A stretch of DNA of 64,000 nucleotides, taken from positions 9,035,837 through 9,099,836 of the forward strand of contig CANTUZ010000014.1 of the NCBI GenBank assembly GCA_947846985.1, given 5' to 3'. The translations under genes were made by a program, and so were the position numbers. Source of the DNA: Fratercula arctica. Its lineage: Eukaryota > Chordata > Aves > Charadriiformes > Alcidae. Below, one piece after another: positions 30,318-42,112 of the stretch. Numbering within the stretch: the stretch's first letter is position 1; each line of letters starts with the position of its first letter. Under the pieces are notes generated by a model. It was not told the origin of the DNA, did no database searches, and saw nothing but the letters and a program-made list of their open reading frames with translations.

Positions 30318-33300
30318 TCACTTGACGGGCTCCACCACCAGCACCTTGCACTCCCGCTTGGCGATCTTGTCCAGGGCCAGCACCGTCTTCTCGGGGGGCA
30401 GGTAGAGGGGACGCCCCACGGGGGACCCCACCGGGGGGGGTGATGGCACGGCGCTCCATCACGCTGCCCGACCTGCGGCGTGGGGAGGTCGGGGGGGGGG
30501 CTGTCCCCTCCCCGCGTCCCCGGGGGGCTGGACGTCCCCCCCCCCCGTGTCCCCGTCCCCTCCCCATTGTCCCCGTCCCCCACCTTGTCCCCATGGGGCT
30601 GGCCATCCCCCCCCACTGTGTCCCTGTCCCCTCCCCCGTGTCCCCATCCCTTACCCCTGTCCCCATGGGGCTGGCCGTCCCCCCCCCCCGTGTCCCCGTC
30701 CCCCCCACTGTGTCCCCATCCCTTACCCATGTCCCATGGGGCTGGCCATCCCCCCCCCGTGTCCCCATCCCTTACCCTGTGTCCCCGTGGGGCTGGCTGT
30801 CCCCCCCCCGTGTCCCCATCCCCTCCCCTGTGTCTCTGTGTCCCCCCCCATGTCCCCATGGGGCTGGCTGTCCCCCCCCCGTGTCCCTGTCCCCTCCCCA
30901 TGTCCCGTCCCCCCCCCCGTGTCCCTGTCCCCCCCCATGTCCCCATCCCTTACCCTTTGTCCCCGTCCCTTACCCATGTCCCATGGGGCTGGCCATCCCC
31001 CCCCCTGTGTCCCCGTCCCCCCCCCCTCTGTCCCCATCCCCTCCCCATGTCCCCATGGGGCTGGCTGTCCCCCCACCGTGTCCCTGTCCCCTCCCCATGT
31101 CCCCATCCCCTCCCCCGTGTCCCCGTGGGGCTGGCCGTCCCCTCCCGCATCGTGTCGTGTCCCCCCCCCCGAGCCATCTCCCATCCCGTGGTCCCCCCCA
31201 ATTCTCCTCCCTGTCCCCATCGCCCCCATCGCCCCACTTGTCCCTCGTCCCATCCCCCCCCCCCCCCCCGGCCACGACACCCCCCCAGAACCCCGCTGGG
31301 GTCCCACCAGCCGCGTCCCTTCCAACCCCGTCCCCGTGTCCGTCCCCCCCCACCCCCCCGGTACCTCATGAGGTGGCTGCGGGACGGCTGCTGGTGGGAG
31401 AAGGACTGGGACCGGCCCAGCCCGGCCTGGTGCCGCTCCACCAGGTCCCGCACGGCCGGGCTACTGGGGCTACTCTTGCGCGAGACGGGCCGGGCCTCGG
31501 GGGGGGGGTTGGCCACGCTGGCCGTGAACTGCAGCTTCAGCTTCATGTGCTGGGACAGCTGGGGACCAGGCGAGAGGGGGACGGTGACGGCGGGGAGGGG
31601 GACACACACACACCCCCACGGGGGGGGTGATGGTTGGGGGGGGGGCTGGTAGCCTCACCTCGAAGAGGCCGGCCCGCAGCGCCTGGAAGGCCACGCGGAT
31701 GGTGAGGGCGCTGCCTTTGCGGGAGTAGCCCAGGTTGTTGAGCGGCGTGTGGCAGACGATGGCGTCCAGCGCCGCCTGGGTGGCACGGCGCTCCTCCCCG
31801 GACAGCTTCTTCCCTGCGCGGGGACGGGGGGGGGGGACACACGGCACCGCTAGCCCCCCCCCCCACAACCCGGGGCTGGCCACCTCCAGCACCCTCCTGG
31901 CTACCACCGCCTCCCCCTTCCCTCGCCCCTATCCGTCCCCTCTCAGTTTTTCCCCACCCCAAACCCCACACACCCTCTCGGGCGTCCCCCCCCTCCCCTG
32001 CCCCCCCCGCCGGGCCCTGTCCCCTCTGTCCCCACCGGCGGTGGCGGTCTCGGGGGTCCAGACGAGGCGGACGGCCAGGAAGTCCTGCAGGTCGTTGAGC
32101 AGGGTGTAGGTGACGGTGAAGCGCTGCCGGGCCCGCACCGGGGACTCGCAGGCCGCCGTCATCACGAAGCGCGGCCGCTCCAGGCGGATGCTGGGCAACC
32201 TGAGGACGGGGGGGGGACGGGGGCGGCCCCCCCCCAGGAGCCGCGGGGACGCGGCTGTTAGAAACCCACGGAGCCCCGAGGACGTCGGGGACAGCCCCAG
32301 GACACGAGTTATCTCTGGGTCCCCCTCCTCGGCACTGGGGGGGGGGGTGGGGGGACACCTGTGGGTCCCTCCCCGCTTGGGGACAGGGCACAGGGAGGAC
32401 CCTGGGGACAGCTGTCACCTGTAATGGGTGTAGATGCTGCTGGTGAAGGGCAGTTTCGGCGTCGACCACTGGATCACGGCCACCAGCGGGACCTCCAAGC
32501 CCTGGGGGGGGGGCGGGGGACACACACACACACGGGACAACGGGTCAGAGACGTCGCTGTCACCGCTGCTGCCAGCGATGGACGGTCCCCAACATCCCCG
32601 CGTCCCCCGAGGCTCCCCGGCAAGGACAAAGACCCCCCAGGGCCCAACGAGAAGGACAAGGACGGCGGCCTCGCGTCCCAGCCAGGGCGGTCTCCGCGAC
32701 CCCCAGGGGAGGACGAGGACCCCTGGGGACAAGGACGGGGTCCCCTGGGCCACCGACCTGGCCCGCAAATCTCCCGACGAGGACGGTCCCCGGCCTGGCG
32801 CGTCCCCCGGCGTCTCGCAGCAGTCATCCCCCCCCCACACACCCCAGCCCTGAGGGTCGCCCGTCCCTCCCCCCTTCGTGTCCCCCCGGTGTCCCCCCAC
32901 CTCCTTGGCGTCCTCGGGGGGTCTCTCGGGCGCCTGGAGCTGGAAGAGGAAGTTGTGCTCCTCGAGGGCGCTGAGGGCACAGGGACACGGCGAGCCGGCC
33001 CCGGCCACGCGGCAGAAGGCGCCCACGGGCACCTCGCCCGAGTGGTGGCTGCGGGACGGGGGACAGCTCAGGGACGCGCCCAGGGCTGGCAGTGTCATCC
33101 CGTGGGCGTGTGTGTCCCCCCTCCCCACCCAGAGCGGGGACAAGGGAGGGTCTCCCGACCGTCCCAGCACTCACCAGACGTCGTCGACCAGCAGCACGGA
33201 GCCATCGGGCATGACGGGCAAGTAGCTGGCGTTGAAGTTGGGCAGGATCTGCACGTCCCACAGCGAGATCTCCTCCTGGGAGCAGCCGTTGAGCACTGGG

Positions 33301-36119
33301 GGGGGGACGGGAGGGGATGATGGGGACATCAGGGGACAGCGCAGGGGACGCCGCCGCGAGCCCCACCAGCCCGTGTCGCATCCTCCCCTGCCCCACGTCC
33401 GCCGCTCTGTCGCAGCCACCCCACAGACGCCACCCCTGGGACTCCTGTCCCCATGACGGACACCCCCGTCCCCCCTGTCCCCATCCCAGCCACCCCTGTC
33501 CCCCCAACAGCCACCCCTGGGACCCTTCTCAGCCACCCCTGTCCCCCTTGTCCCCATCCCAGCCACCCCTGGCACCCCTCTCCCCATGACAGCCACCCCT
33601 GGGACCCTTGTCCCCATGACAGGCACCACTGTCCCCCCAACAGCCACCCCCGGGACCCTTCTCAGCCACCCCTGTCCCCCTGTCCCCATCCCAGCCACTC
33701 CTGGGACCCTTCTCAGCCACCCCTGGGACCCTTGTCCCCATCCCAGCCACTCCTGGGACCCTTCTCAGCCACCCCTGTCCCCCCTGTCCCCATCCCAGCC
33801 ACCCCTGGGACCCTTCTCAGCCACCCCTGGGACCCTTGTCCCCATCCCAGCCACCCCAGGACCATTCTCAGCCACCGCTGTCCCCCCTGTCCCCATCCCA
33901 GCCACCCCCGGGACCCTTCTCAGCCACCCCTGGGACCCCTTGTCACCCCCATCCCCGTGACACCCCCCCCGTCCCCTTCACCTTTGAGCACGGTGAGGTA
34001 CTTTCCGGACACGGTGAGTTGGCGGCATCGAACCACGGGCGGGGGCAGCACCGTCAGCAGGGTGCTCACTGCGGGGACGCGGCAGTCAGGGGACGCGGGA
34101 TGGACGTGGGGACGCGGGACGTGGGGACGCGGGACATGGGGACGCGGGACGTGAGAGGGGACGCGGGGACGCTCCTACCCTGTGCCTTGAAGGCCCCCTG
34201 CTCCTGGCGGAAGACGTGGGCGGGCGCCCGGGTCTGCAGCAGGCTCAGGTACCCGCCGCCCTCCCGCAGCTCGGGCGGCTCCGTGTCCCTTTTCCACACC
34301 GTCACCACGATCTGGGGACGGCAAGGACACAAGTCACGGCCGGCGCGGGTCCAGCCCCGAGCTCCCCCTCTGTCCCCAAGTGGCTTCGTGGACCCGGAGA
34401 GGGGGGAGCGGGGCTGGCTCCTGCTCCCCCCACCCCCGTCACGACACCGTCCCCGAGGTCCCCACGTTGTGACCAAGGCCTCAAATTCTACTTTGCCCTG
34501 GATGGACCCAGAAAGAAGGACCGGGGCTACGTCTCTGTGCCAGCTCTGCGGTCCCACACCGTCCCCTGACGACGGCGTATCGTCCCCAAAGTCCCCTCCT
34601 GCTCTGGAGGTCCCCATGCTTGTCCCCAAAATCCCATGGCTGTCCCCCGCTCACGTCCCCACGGGGCTGGCTGGCAGCGTTCTCCCCCCGGAGCCGTCTC
34701 CCGTCCCGCGTTCTCCCCCCGGAGCCGTCTCCCGTCCCGCGTCCTCCCCCCGGAGCCGTCTCCCGTCCCGCGTCCTCCCCCCGGAGCCGTCTCCCGTCCC
34801 GCGTTCTCCCCCCGGAGCCGTCTCCCGTCCCACCTTCTCCCCCCGGAGCCGTCTCCCGTGTCCCCGAGCCTCTCCCGTCCCCCCGGAGCCGTCTCCCGTC
34901 CCGCGTTCCCCCCCCGGAGCCGTCTCCCGTCCCACCTTCTCCCCCCGGAGCCGTCTCCCGTCCCACCTTCTCCCCCCGGAGCCGTCTCCCGTCCCACCTT
35001 CTCCCCCCGGAGCCGTCTCCCGTCCCACCTTCTCCCCCCGGAGCCATCTCCCGTCCCGCGTTCTCCCCCCAGAGCCGTCTCCCGTCCCGCGTCCTCCCCC
35101 CGGAGCCGTCTCCCGTCCCACCTTCTCCCCCCGGAGCCGTCTCCCGTCCCACCTTCCCCCCCCCAGAGCCGTCTCCCGTCCCGCGTTCTCCCCCCACAGC
35201 CGTCTCCCGTCCCACCTTCTCCCCCCGGAGCCATCTCCCGTCCCACGTTCTCCCCCCAGAGCCGTCTCCCGTCCCGCGTTCCCCCCCCCGGAGCCGTCTC
35301 CCGTCCCACCTCTCCCCCCAGAGCGTCTCTCCCCGCGTTCCCCCCCCGGAGCCGTCTCCCGTCCCGCGTCCTCCCCCCGGAGCCGTCTCCCGTCTGATGT
35401 CCCCCTCAGGCTGCCTCTGAGGTCCCCACCCTGTCCCCGAGGTCCCCTCCCGTCCCCTCCCGTCCCCCCCTCGGCCTCACCTTGGCCTTGACGGTGCCGG
35501 GCGGCAGCTTGTCCAGGGAGATGGTCAGGGGGAAGATGACCTCGTCCGTGGACACGATGGGGTCCTCCACCGGTATCTGGGGACACAGCGGGGCTCGGTG
35601 CCACGGTGGCCCCCGGCCACATCCCCCTCCGCGTCCCCCACCGTGCCACCTCCTTGTCCCCACGTCCCCCCTGTCCCCGGCATCCCCCCGGTCCCCCCGG
35701 TCCCCGTCACTCACCCCGGCGGCGGGGCGCCCCGGGGGGCCCTGGCTGTGCGTCAGCAGGGCCCGGCAGTCCCGGAAGACGGTGGGCTCCGGCGAGGCCC
35801 CGCTCCCGGTGCCGTCCCCGGTGCCGTCCGCGTCTCCGTCCCCGTCCCGGTCCCCCCCGGTCTCTGTGGCGCCGGGGCTGACGCTGGCCAGGGCGGCCAG
35901 CGAGGCAGCCAGCTCGGCCCAGGGCGGCCGGCCCGGCCCGGTGCCGCCGCCGCTACCGGGGCGGCAGCGGAGCACCAGGAGGAACCTCACGGTCTCGCCC
36001 AGGTAGAGGTGGTTGCGGCGGGGCAGCGCCCGGTACCGGCCCGGTTCCCCCGACAGCAGCTCCCGGGCCGCGAACGGCACCGCCGGGAAGTACATGAAGT
36101 AATCGCACTGCGACTCCAT
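30318..36119 (-). CDS. TRAPPC14: TRAPPC14 (C7orf43/MAP11), TRAPPII subunit
   Basis: Eleven coding exons, minus strand: 35715-36119, 35481-35576, 34179-34311, 33982-34068, 33175-33295, 32901-33048, 32419-32501, 32036-32199, 31659-31813, 31365-31558, 30318-30472. Start MESQCDYFMYFPAVPFAA and LPRRNHLYLGETVRFLLVLR match the family N terminus; VEDPIVSTDEVIFPLTISLD, EEISLWDVQILPNFNASYL, ALEEHNFLFQLQAPE, PKLPFTSSIYTHYRLPSIR and SQSFSHQQPSRSHLMR follow; the end is KRECKVLVVEPVK. Corrected length 579 residues (human 580). Known role: TRAPPII-specific subunit that helps recruit Rabin8 for ciliogenesis and binds tubulin. All exon phases agree. In the last exon the C run after ATCA is one base too long (eight C; complement at 30433-30440), breaking the conserved ITPPVxSPVGRPL. 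Confidence 0.97.
30540..31145. repeat. Minisatellite, TRAPPC14 intron 10
   Basis: About ten units of tccccatggggctggccgtc with cccgtgtccccgtcccc and cccatcccttacccatgtcc, around 55-65 bp each. Confidence 0.9.
33410..33945. repeat. Minisatellite, TRAPPC14 intron 4
   Basis: Units of cagccacccctgggaccctt, ctcagccacccctgtccccc and ctgtccccatcc, 18-50 bp, about 20 in all. Confidence 0.9.
34665..35400. repeat. 36-bp minisatellite, TRAPPC14 intron 2
   Basis: About 20 very similar units of ggagccgtctcccgtcccgc followed by gttctcccccc. Variation is mostly rttct/rtcct and ccgcg/ccacc. One of the most regular arrays in the window. Confidence 0.95.
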
Positions 36120-36535
36120 GGGCACCGGCACCGGCGGGGCGACCCAAGGACCGGGGGAACCGGGGAGAACCCGGAGCGGGGGAGGCCGGGCCGGACGGGC
36201 CCGGAGGGTCTCCCGGAGGGTCTCCCGGAGGTGCCGGGAGCGGAGCGGAGAGGAGCCGAGCCGGGCCGGGGGGCGCCCGGGAGCGGAGCCGGAGCCGGGC
36301 CGGGGCCGGCTCCGCGCGGGCGCTACCGGAGCCACCGGGCGCTGCTGGGAGAGGCCTGCGCAGGGCGCGGGACCGAGCGCCGAACGCCGGGGACGGGCAG
36401 CCGAGCGCCGAGCGCATCGATGCGCCGCCCGCCGCACACGGCTCACTCCTCCTCCCCCCTCCCCTCCCCGAGAGGGGCGGGACTTCCTCCTCGCGACACC
36501 CTGCCGAGTGATTGACAGCAGCAGCACCCAACCAG
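36120..36535 (-). promoter_or_regulatory. TRAPPC14 promoter, CpG island
   Basis: CpG-dense sequence (36120-36430) directly upstream of the TRAPPC14 ATG, with a GC box GGGGCGGGAC at about 36474 and ETS-like CTTCCT. The GAL3ST4 3' end follows at once, leaving little more than 400 bp between the ATG of one gene and the poly(A) signal of the next. Confidence 0.65.
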
Positions 36536-36551
36536 AGGTCCGATTCCGGTC

Positions 36552-36557
36552 TTTATT
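36552..36557 (-). terminator. GAL3ST4: GAL3ST4 poly(A) signal
   Basis: TTTATT on plus (AATAAA on minus), about 810 bp after the stop codon, the only such hexamer between the stop codon and the TRAPPC14 promoter. Confidence 0.8.
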
Positions 36558-36824
36558 GCCATAGTTACCACAAAGCGAGCCTTGATGAAGGCGGGGGCCC
36601 AGGGGGCGGGGCCTCTCCTCCAGTGGGCGGGGCCTGTCCCCCAGTGGGTGGGGCCTGTCCCCCCAGTGGGTGGAGCCTGTTCGCCGCGGGGGGCGGGGTC
36701 TGTCATGGGGCGTGGCCTCTTCTTGGGGGCGGGGCCTGAACCCCAGGGGTGTGACCTTGTTTCCCAGTGGGCGGGGCCTGATCCCAGTGGGCGGGGCCTG
36801 ATCCCAGCTGGGCAATGGCCCATT

Positions 36825-37325
36825 GCTCGGCCCAGACAAACTGAGGCACGGAGCTGTACCATGGGGGGGGGGGGGGGGGGGAGCTGATCCCCACAGGGTG
36901 GGGGGCCCATTGGGGGCCCATTACCCATCCCAGGTAAACTGAGGCACGGCGCTGTACCGTGGGCGGGGCCTGACCCCCAGCAGGGGGGCGGGGTGGGCTG
37001 ATCCCCACTGCGGTGGGGGGGGCCCATTACCCAGCCCAGGTAAACTGAGGCATGTAGCTGTACCGGGGGGGGGGGGGGGGGCTGATCCCCACAGGGTGGG
37101 GGCCCATTACCCAGCCCAGGTAAACTGAGGCACGGAGCTGTACCGTTGTACTGTGGGGGGGGGGGGGACATGACCCTGATCCCTATTAGACTGCGGGGGG
37201 GGGGGGGGGGGGGGCAGCATTGCCCACAGCAGGTAAACTGAGGCACAAAGTGGTTCCACGGGGGGACCCCGATCCCCCTCAGGGTTAGGGGGCCCGTTGC
37301 CCAGCCCGGGTAAACTGAGGCAGGG
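36825..37325 (-). repeat. Tandem array in the GAL3ST4 3' UTR
   Basis: Six copies of attacccagcccaggtaaac followed by tgaggcacggagctgtaccg, unit about 75-110 bp. The repeat would be transcribed in the mature mRNA. Confidence 0.92.
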
Positions 37326-37362
37326 CTGCTGTCAGACAACACACCCCCCCCCAACACACAGA

Positions 37363-40300
37363 CTATCCCCCGGGGGGCGCGGAGGCGTTGCCCCCCCCGA
37401 ACTGCTGCCGGTCGAGGATGTCCTTGTACTGCAGCTCGGGGGTGGCCAGGCGGGCGCAGTGCTCGCGCTCGGCGGGGGGCAGCCCGGCCCGCAGGGCGTA
37501 CCCCAGGATCTGCGCCCGGCCGGGGGGCTGGAAGGGCCGGAGGCGGCCGTCGGCGATGGCGCGGGCGGGCAGGGGTCCCCCCCCCCCGCAGGCAGCGCCG
37601 GGCCAAGGCCTGGCGGCGTTGGCGCAGACGGGCCACCTCCTGCCGCAGGCGGGCGGGCCCCGAAGGCCTCGGCCCCGGCGCCAGAAGGAGCGGTTGAGGT
37701 GGACGTAGAGGGCCCAATCCAGGCCGTTCCAAGCCCGCAGGCGGGCGGCTTGAGCCGGGGAGACGCGGGGGCCTTGCCCGGCCTGGCGGCCGTTGTGGGC
37801 GAAGGCGGCCACGGCCTCCTCGGGCCAGCACAAGGCCTCCCGCAGCAGCACCAGCGACTCGTCGAATGTGCTCGTGCCAACAGCACCAGGCCGAAGACCC
37901 GCTCCAGCCCCGCCAGCGCCGCCAGCCACCTCCTGCCCGTCCCCGTCCCCGTCCCCCGCCGTCGGCAGCCCGAAGTCGAACCACTGCAGGTTGCGGGCGT
38001 AATGGTTGCCCCGTGCCCCGGCTTCGTAGAAGCGGCCCGGGGCCGCCAGGAAAGCGGCCAGCGAAGGGGCTCGGCGGAAGGCCGGGGCCACCGCCCGGTA
38101 GTAGGCGAAGGCCGACTCGCCCAGGGTGCCCGGGTCCCGCACGATGGAGAAGTAGAAGCTGTCGTTGGGCATCACCTTCTGCACCTGGGGACGGGGACGG
38201 GGGGGGGGGACAGGACAGGACGGGGGGGGGACGGGACGCGACACGCGGCGGCGGCTCGGCACCCCCCCCTCCCCCCACCCCGCCGGCCCCCCGCGCCCCC
38301 CCGAGTTCCGCCAGGCAGCGTTGCTCACCCCAAATCGCCCCCTGACGCCCCCCCGTCTGTCCCCGTGTCCCCCCCCCAACCTCCATCCCTGTCCCCCCCA
38401 ACCCCATCCCTGTCCCCCCCCCTTGATCCCACCCCCCCAACCCCCTCCCTGTCTCCCCCATTTCCATCCCACCCCCCCAAACCCCATCCCTGTCCCCCCC
38501 CTTGATCCCACCCCCCCCAACCCCATTCCTGTCCCCCCCCATCTCCATCCCCATTCCTGACCCCCCCCCTTAGTCCCACGCCCCAACCCCATCCCTGTCC
38601 CCCCCCTTGATCCCACGCCCCCCAAGTTCATCCCTGTCCCCCCCCATCTCCAACCCCCTCCCTGTCTCCCCCATTTCCATCCCACCCCCCCAAAACCATC
38701 CCAGTCCCCCCCCTTGATCCCACCCCCCCAAACCCCATCCCTGTCCCGTCCCCTTGATCCCACCCCCCCAACCCCATCCCTGATCCCCCATCTCCAACCC
38801 CATTCCTGATCCCCCCCCTTAATCCCACCCCCCCAACCCCATCCCTGTCCCCCCATTTCCATCCCACCCCCCCCAAAACCATCCCAGTCCCCCCGCCTTG
38901 ATCCCACTCCCCGAACCCCATCCCTGTCACCCCCTTGATCCCACGCCCCCCAACTTCATCCCTGTCCCCCCCCATCTCCATCCCCATCCCTGATCCCCCC
39001 CATCTCCATCCCCATCCCTGTCTCCCCCTTGATCCCACCCCCCCAAACCCATCCCTGTCCCCCCCCATTTCCATCCCCATCCCTGTCCCCCCCCCATTTC
39101 CATCCCCATCCCTGATCCCCCCCAGCTCCATCCCCATCCCTGTCTCCCCCTTGATCCCACCCCCCCCAAACCCATCCCTGTCCCCCCCCCATTTCCATCC
39201 CCATCCCTGTCCCCCCCCCATTTCCATCCCCATCCCTGTCCCCCCCATCTCCATACCCATCCCTGTCCCCCCCCCATTTCCATCCCCATCCCTGTCCCCC
39301 CCATCTCCATACCCATCCCTGTCCCCCCCCCCATTTCCATCCCCATCCCTGTCCCCCCCCCCATCTCCATCCCCATCCCTGTCTCCCCCCATTTCCATCC
39401 CACCCCCCAACCCCATCCCTGTCCCCCCCATTTCCATCCCCATCCCTGTCCCCCCCATTTCCATCCCACCCCCCCAACCCCGTCCCCATCCCCCCCCGTC
39501 CCCCCGCGCCCCCGCTGTCAGGGGGGTGTGTGTGTGTGTGTGTGTCCCCGTGCCCCCCCCGCGGTACCTCGCTGAGGTTGAAGCGCATGTGGTGGCAGAT
39601 GATGTCGAAGGGGGGCCCCCCCGGCCGGTAGCCCTTGACCCGCTGGGCCCGGAAGGCGGCCGGGTACCCGAACTGGTAGCGGTGGGGGAGGGCGAAGCGC
39701 AGCCCCCGCGTCTCCCCGAAGCGGTGCAGCAGGTTCACCACGCTGCTGCCCCCCGTCTTGTGGGTCTTCAGGAAGACCAGGTGGGTGCGGGGCTGGCAAG
39801 GGGGCGGGGGGCGGGCGGCGGGGGCCGCGGGGGCCCTGGGGACGCGGGGAGGGGTCAGGGACCCCCGTCCCGCCTGGCCCCGCCCGTCCAGGGGACCCCC
39901 CCAAGGTTTGGGGACCCCTGTCCCACCCATCCAGGGGACACACGAGGGGTCTGGGACCCCCGTCCCGCCTCACCCCGGCCATCCAGGGGACACACGAGGG
40001 GTCTGGGACCCCCGTCCCACCTGTGCAGGGGACGCCCGAGGGGTTGGGGACCCCCGTCCCACCTGGCCCCAGCCATCCAAGGGACCCCCAGAGGTCCCAC
40101 CCATCCAGGGGACACTCAAGGGGTCAGGGACCCCCGTCCCACCTGGCCCCGCCCGTCCAAGGGACCCCCAGAGGGTCAGGGACCCCCATCCCACCTGTGC
40201 AGGGGACGCCCGAGGGGTTGGGGACCCCCGTCCCACCTGGCCCCAGCCATCCAAGGGACCCCCAGAGGGTTGGGGACCCCCATCCCACCTGTGCAGGGGA

Positions 40301-40821
40301 CACCCGAGGGGTTGGGGACCCCCATCCCACCTGGCCCCAGCCATCCAAGGGACCCCCAGAGGGTTGGGGACCCCCATCCCACCTGTGCAGGGGACACTCG
40401 AGGGGTTGGGGACCCCCGTCCCACCTGGCCCCAGCCATCCAAGGGACCCCCGAGGTTTGGGGACCCCCATCCCACCCATCCAGGGGACACTCAAGGGGTC
40501 AGGGACCCCCGTCCCACCTGGCCCCGCCCGTCCAAGGGACCCCCAGAGGGTCAGGGACCCCCATCCCATCCGTCGCGGGGACACTCAAGGGGTCGGGGAC
40601 CCCCATCCCACCCGTGCAGGGGACACCCGAGGGGTTGGGGACGCAGGGGACATCCCCAGGGGCTTTTGGGGGTGTGCTGAGCCCCGGGGGGGGGGGTGGG
40701 GGGGGTCTCACTTGCGCTGGAAGGGCCCCCCCAGGAGCTGCAGGGTGAAGCCGATGGTGACGCAGACCCCCAGGGCGGCCGCCAGCGCCTGGAGGCGGCA
40801 GCAGGCGGGTGGCACCTTCAT
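37363..40821 (-). CDS. GAL3ST4: GAL3ST4, galactose-3-O-sulfotransferase 4
   Basis: Three coding exons: 40712-40821, 39568-39835 and 37363-38184. The N terminus has a type II membrane anchor (ALAAALGVCVTIGFTLQLLGG) then GPFQRK. Exon 2 has the PAPS 5'-phosphosulfate motif in LVFLKTHKTGGSSVVNLLHR and ends HHMRFNLSE. Exon 3 has the 3'-phosphate motif in SFYFSIVRDP, then HYARNLQWFDFGLP, WNGLDWALYVHLNRSFW and the conserved end ATPELQYKDILDRQQF. Known role: Golgi transfer of sulfate from PAPS to the 3-OH of galactose on core-1 O-glycans. About 399 residues against 486 in human; the linker after FGLP is much shorter. Exon 3 stays open, but between about 37585-37680 and 37870-37945 the conserved residues lie in other frames (see findings). 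A noncoding exon 1 probably lies at 42113. Confidence 0.95.
38340..39485. repeat. Minisatellite, GAL3ST4 intron 3
   Basis: About 1.1 kb of ccatccctgtcccccccat, atttccatccc and cccttgatcccacccccc; units 25-60 bp. Sense strand G-rich. Confidence 0.92.
39840..40640. repeat. Minisatellite with splice-site-like core, GAL3ST4 intron 2
   Basis: Units of gggacccccatcccacctg, tgcaggggacacccgagggg and ccccagccatccaagggacc. On the sense strand each unit contains CCCCTGCACAGGTGGGATGG or GGGGCCAGGTGGGA, i.e. CAGGTGGGA, a good 5' splice site match. About ten such cores. Confidence 0.9.
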
Positions 40822-41039
40822 CCTCCTGCGGCCCGGGGGGACCCCGGCGTCACCTCCCTGGGGGACACGGGGGCAGCTGCCACATGAGGGTCCCCGTGAT
40901 GCCCCCCCCCCCCGCCCCCCCAAAAGCCAGCCACATCCCGCCTGGGGTTGAGGTGGGGGGGGGGAACCCCAGGACCACCCAGAGCCACGTCACAGCGCCG
41001 GGGGGGGGGTCTGGGGGGGTGTTGGGGACAGCGGGGGAC

Positions 41040-42105
41040 ATTACGGGGACACGGGGCAGGACGTGGCCACCCCCGTCCCCCCCCCCCGCCCTGTGCCCCA
41101 TGTCCCCCCCCCCCGCCATGTCCCACTCCCCCCCCCCTTCCTGGACACCCCCCCCGGCCTTGTCCCTTCCAGGACCCCCCTTGTCCCCAAGGTGCCATGT
41201 CCCCCCCCCGTACCCCCCCCCCAGGACGTTCCCGTCCCCGTGTCCCCATTGCAACGTTCTCCCCCCTGTGTCCCCCCCCCCCCAGCCCCATCTCGCTCCC
41301 AGGACCTCCCGGTCCCCGTGACCCCCCCCGTCCCCCCCCCCCAGGCCCCTGGGTCACATAAGCCCTGGGTCTGTGTCCCCCCCCCCCCCCCCGTCCCCTC
41401 ACTGTCACCTCGTCCCTCTGTCCCCCGGGGCTCCCCAGGCCCTGCCCGTCCCCCCCCCACCGGCACTTCCCCCCCCCCAAAAAAAAGTTCTGTGCCCCCC
41501 CGTCCCCCGTGTCCCCTCCGTGTCCCCCGTCCTCCACCCACAGCCCCCCCCCCCGGCTCCCTGCCGGGCCCCCTCCCCGTCTGCCGGTGCCCCCCGACCC
41601 TCCGTGCCCCACGGTGCCCCCCCCCCCCGGTCCCGGTGACCCCCGGTGTTGGTCCCCGGTGCCATCCCCCGCTCCCGGTACCCCCTGGTGTCCCCCCGGT
41701 GCTGCCCCCGGCCCCGGTGCCCCCCCCCCGGTCCCGGTTCCCCCCCCGGTCCCGGTGCCCCCCCGGTGTCGGTCCCGGTTCCCCCCCCGCTCCCGGTGCC
41801 CCCTGGTGTCCCCCCGGTTCCCCCCCCCCGCTCCCGGTGACCCCCGGTGTCGGTCCCGGTGGCCCCCCCCGCTCCCGGTACCCCCTGCTGTCTCCCCGGT
41901 GCTGCCCCCGGTCCCGTGTGCCCCCCCCCCCGGTCCCGGTTCCCCCCCCGCTCCCGGTTCCCCCCTGGTGTCCCCCCGGTTGCCCCCCCCGCTCCCGGTA
42001 CCCCCTGGTGTCCCCTCGGTTCCCCCCCCGGTCCCGGTTCCCCCCCCGCTCCCGGTGCCCCCTGGTGTCCCCCCGGTGCCCCCCCCGCTCCCGGTGCCCC
42101 CCCCG
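41040..42105. repeat. C-rich repeats, GAL3ST4 intron 1
   Basis: 41600-42100 repeats ccccccgctcccggtacccc, ctggtgtccccccggt and ccccggtcccggttcccc; 41040-41400 is less regular C-rich sequence with cccccatgtcccc. No coding evidence; GPC2-like sequence was looked for here and not seen. Confidence 0.85.
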
Positions 42106-42112
42106 CACTCAC

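Larger units (their letters stand above)
36536..37362 (-). other. GAL3ST4: GAL3ST4 3' UTR
   Basis: From the stop codon (37363) to the poly(A) signal. Its middle is a tandem array (separate entry); the distal part has GGGGCGGGGCCTG repeats (36600-36800). Confidence 0.75.

Noticed and set aside
29600..30320. Extra gene between LAMTOR4 and TRAPPC14
   Set aside because: The space is filled by the two 3' UTRs; poly(A) signals on both strands lie within 170 bp.
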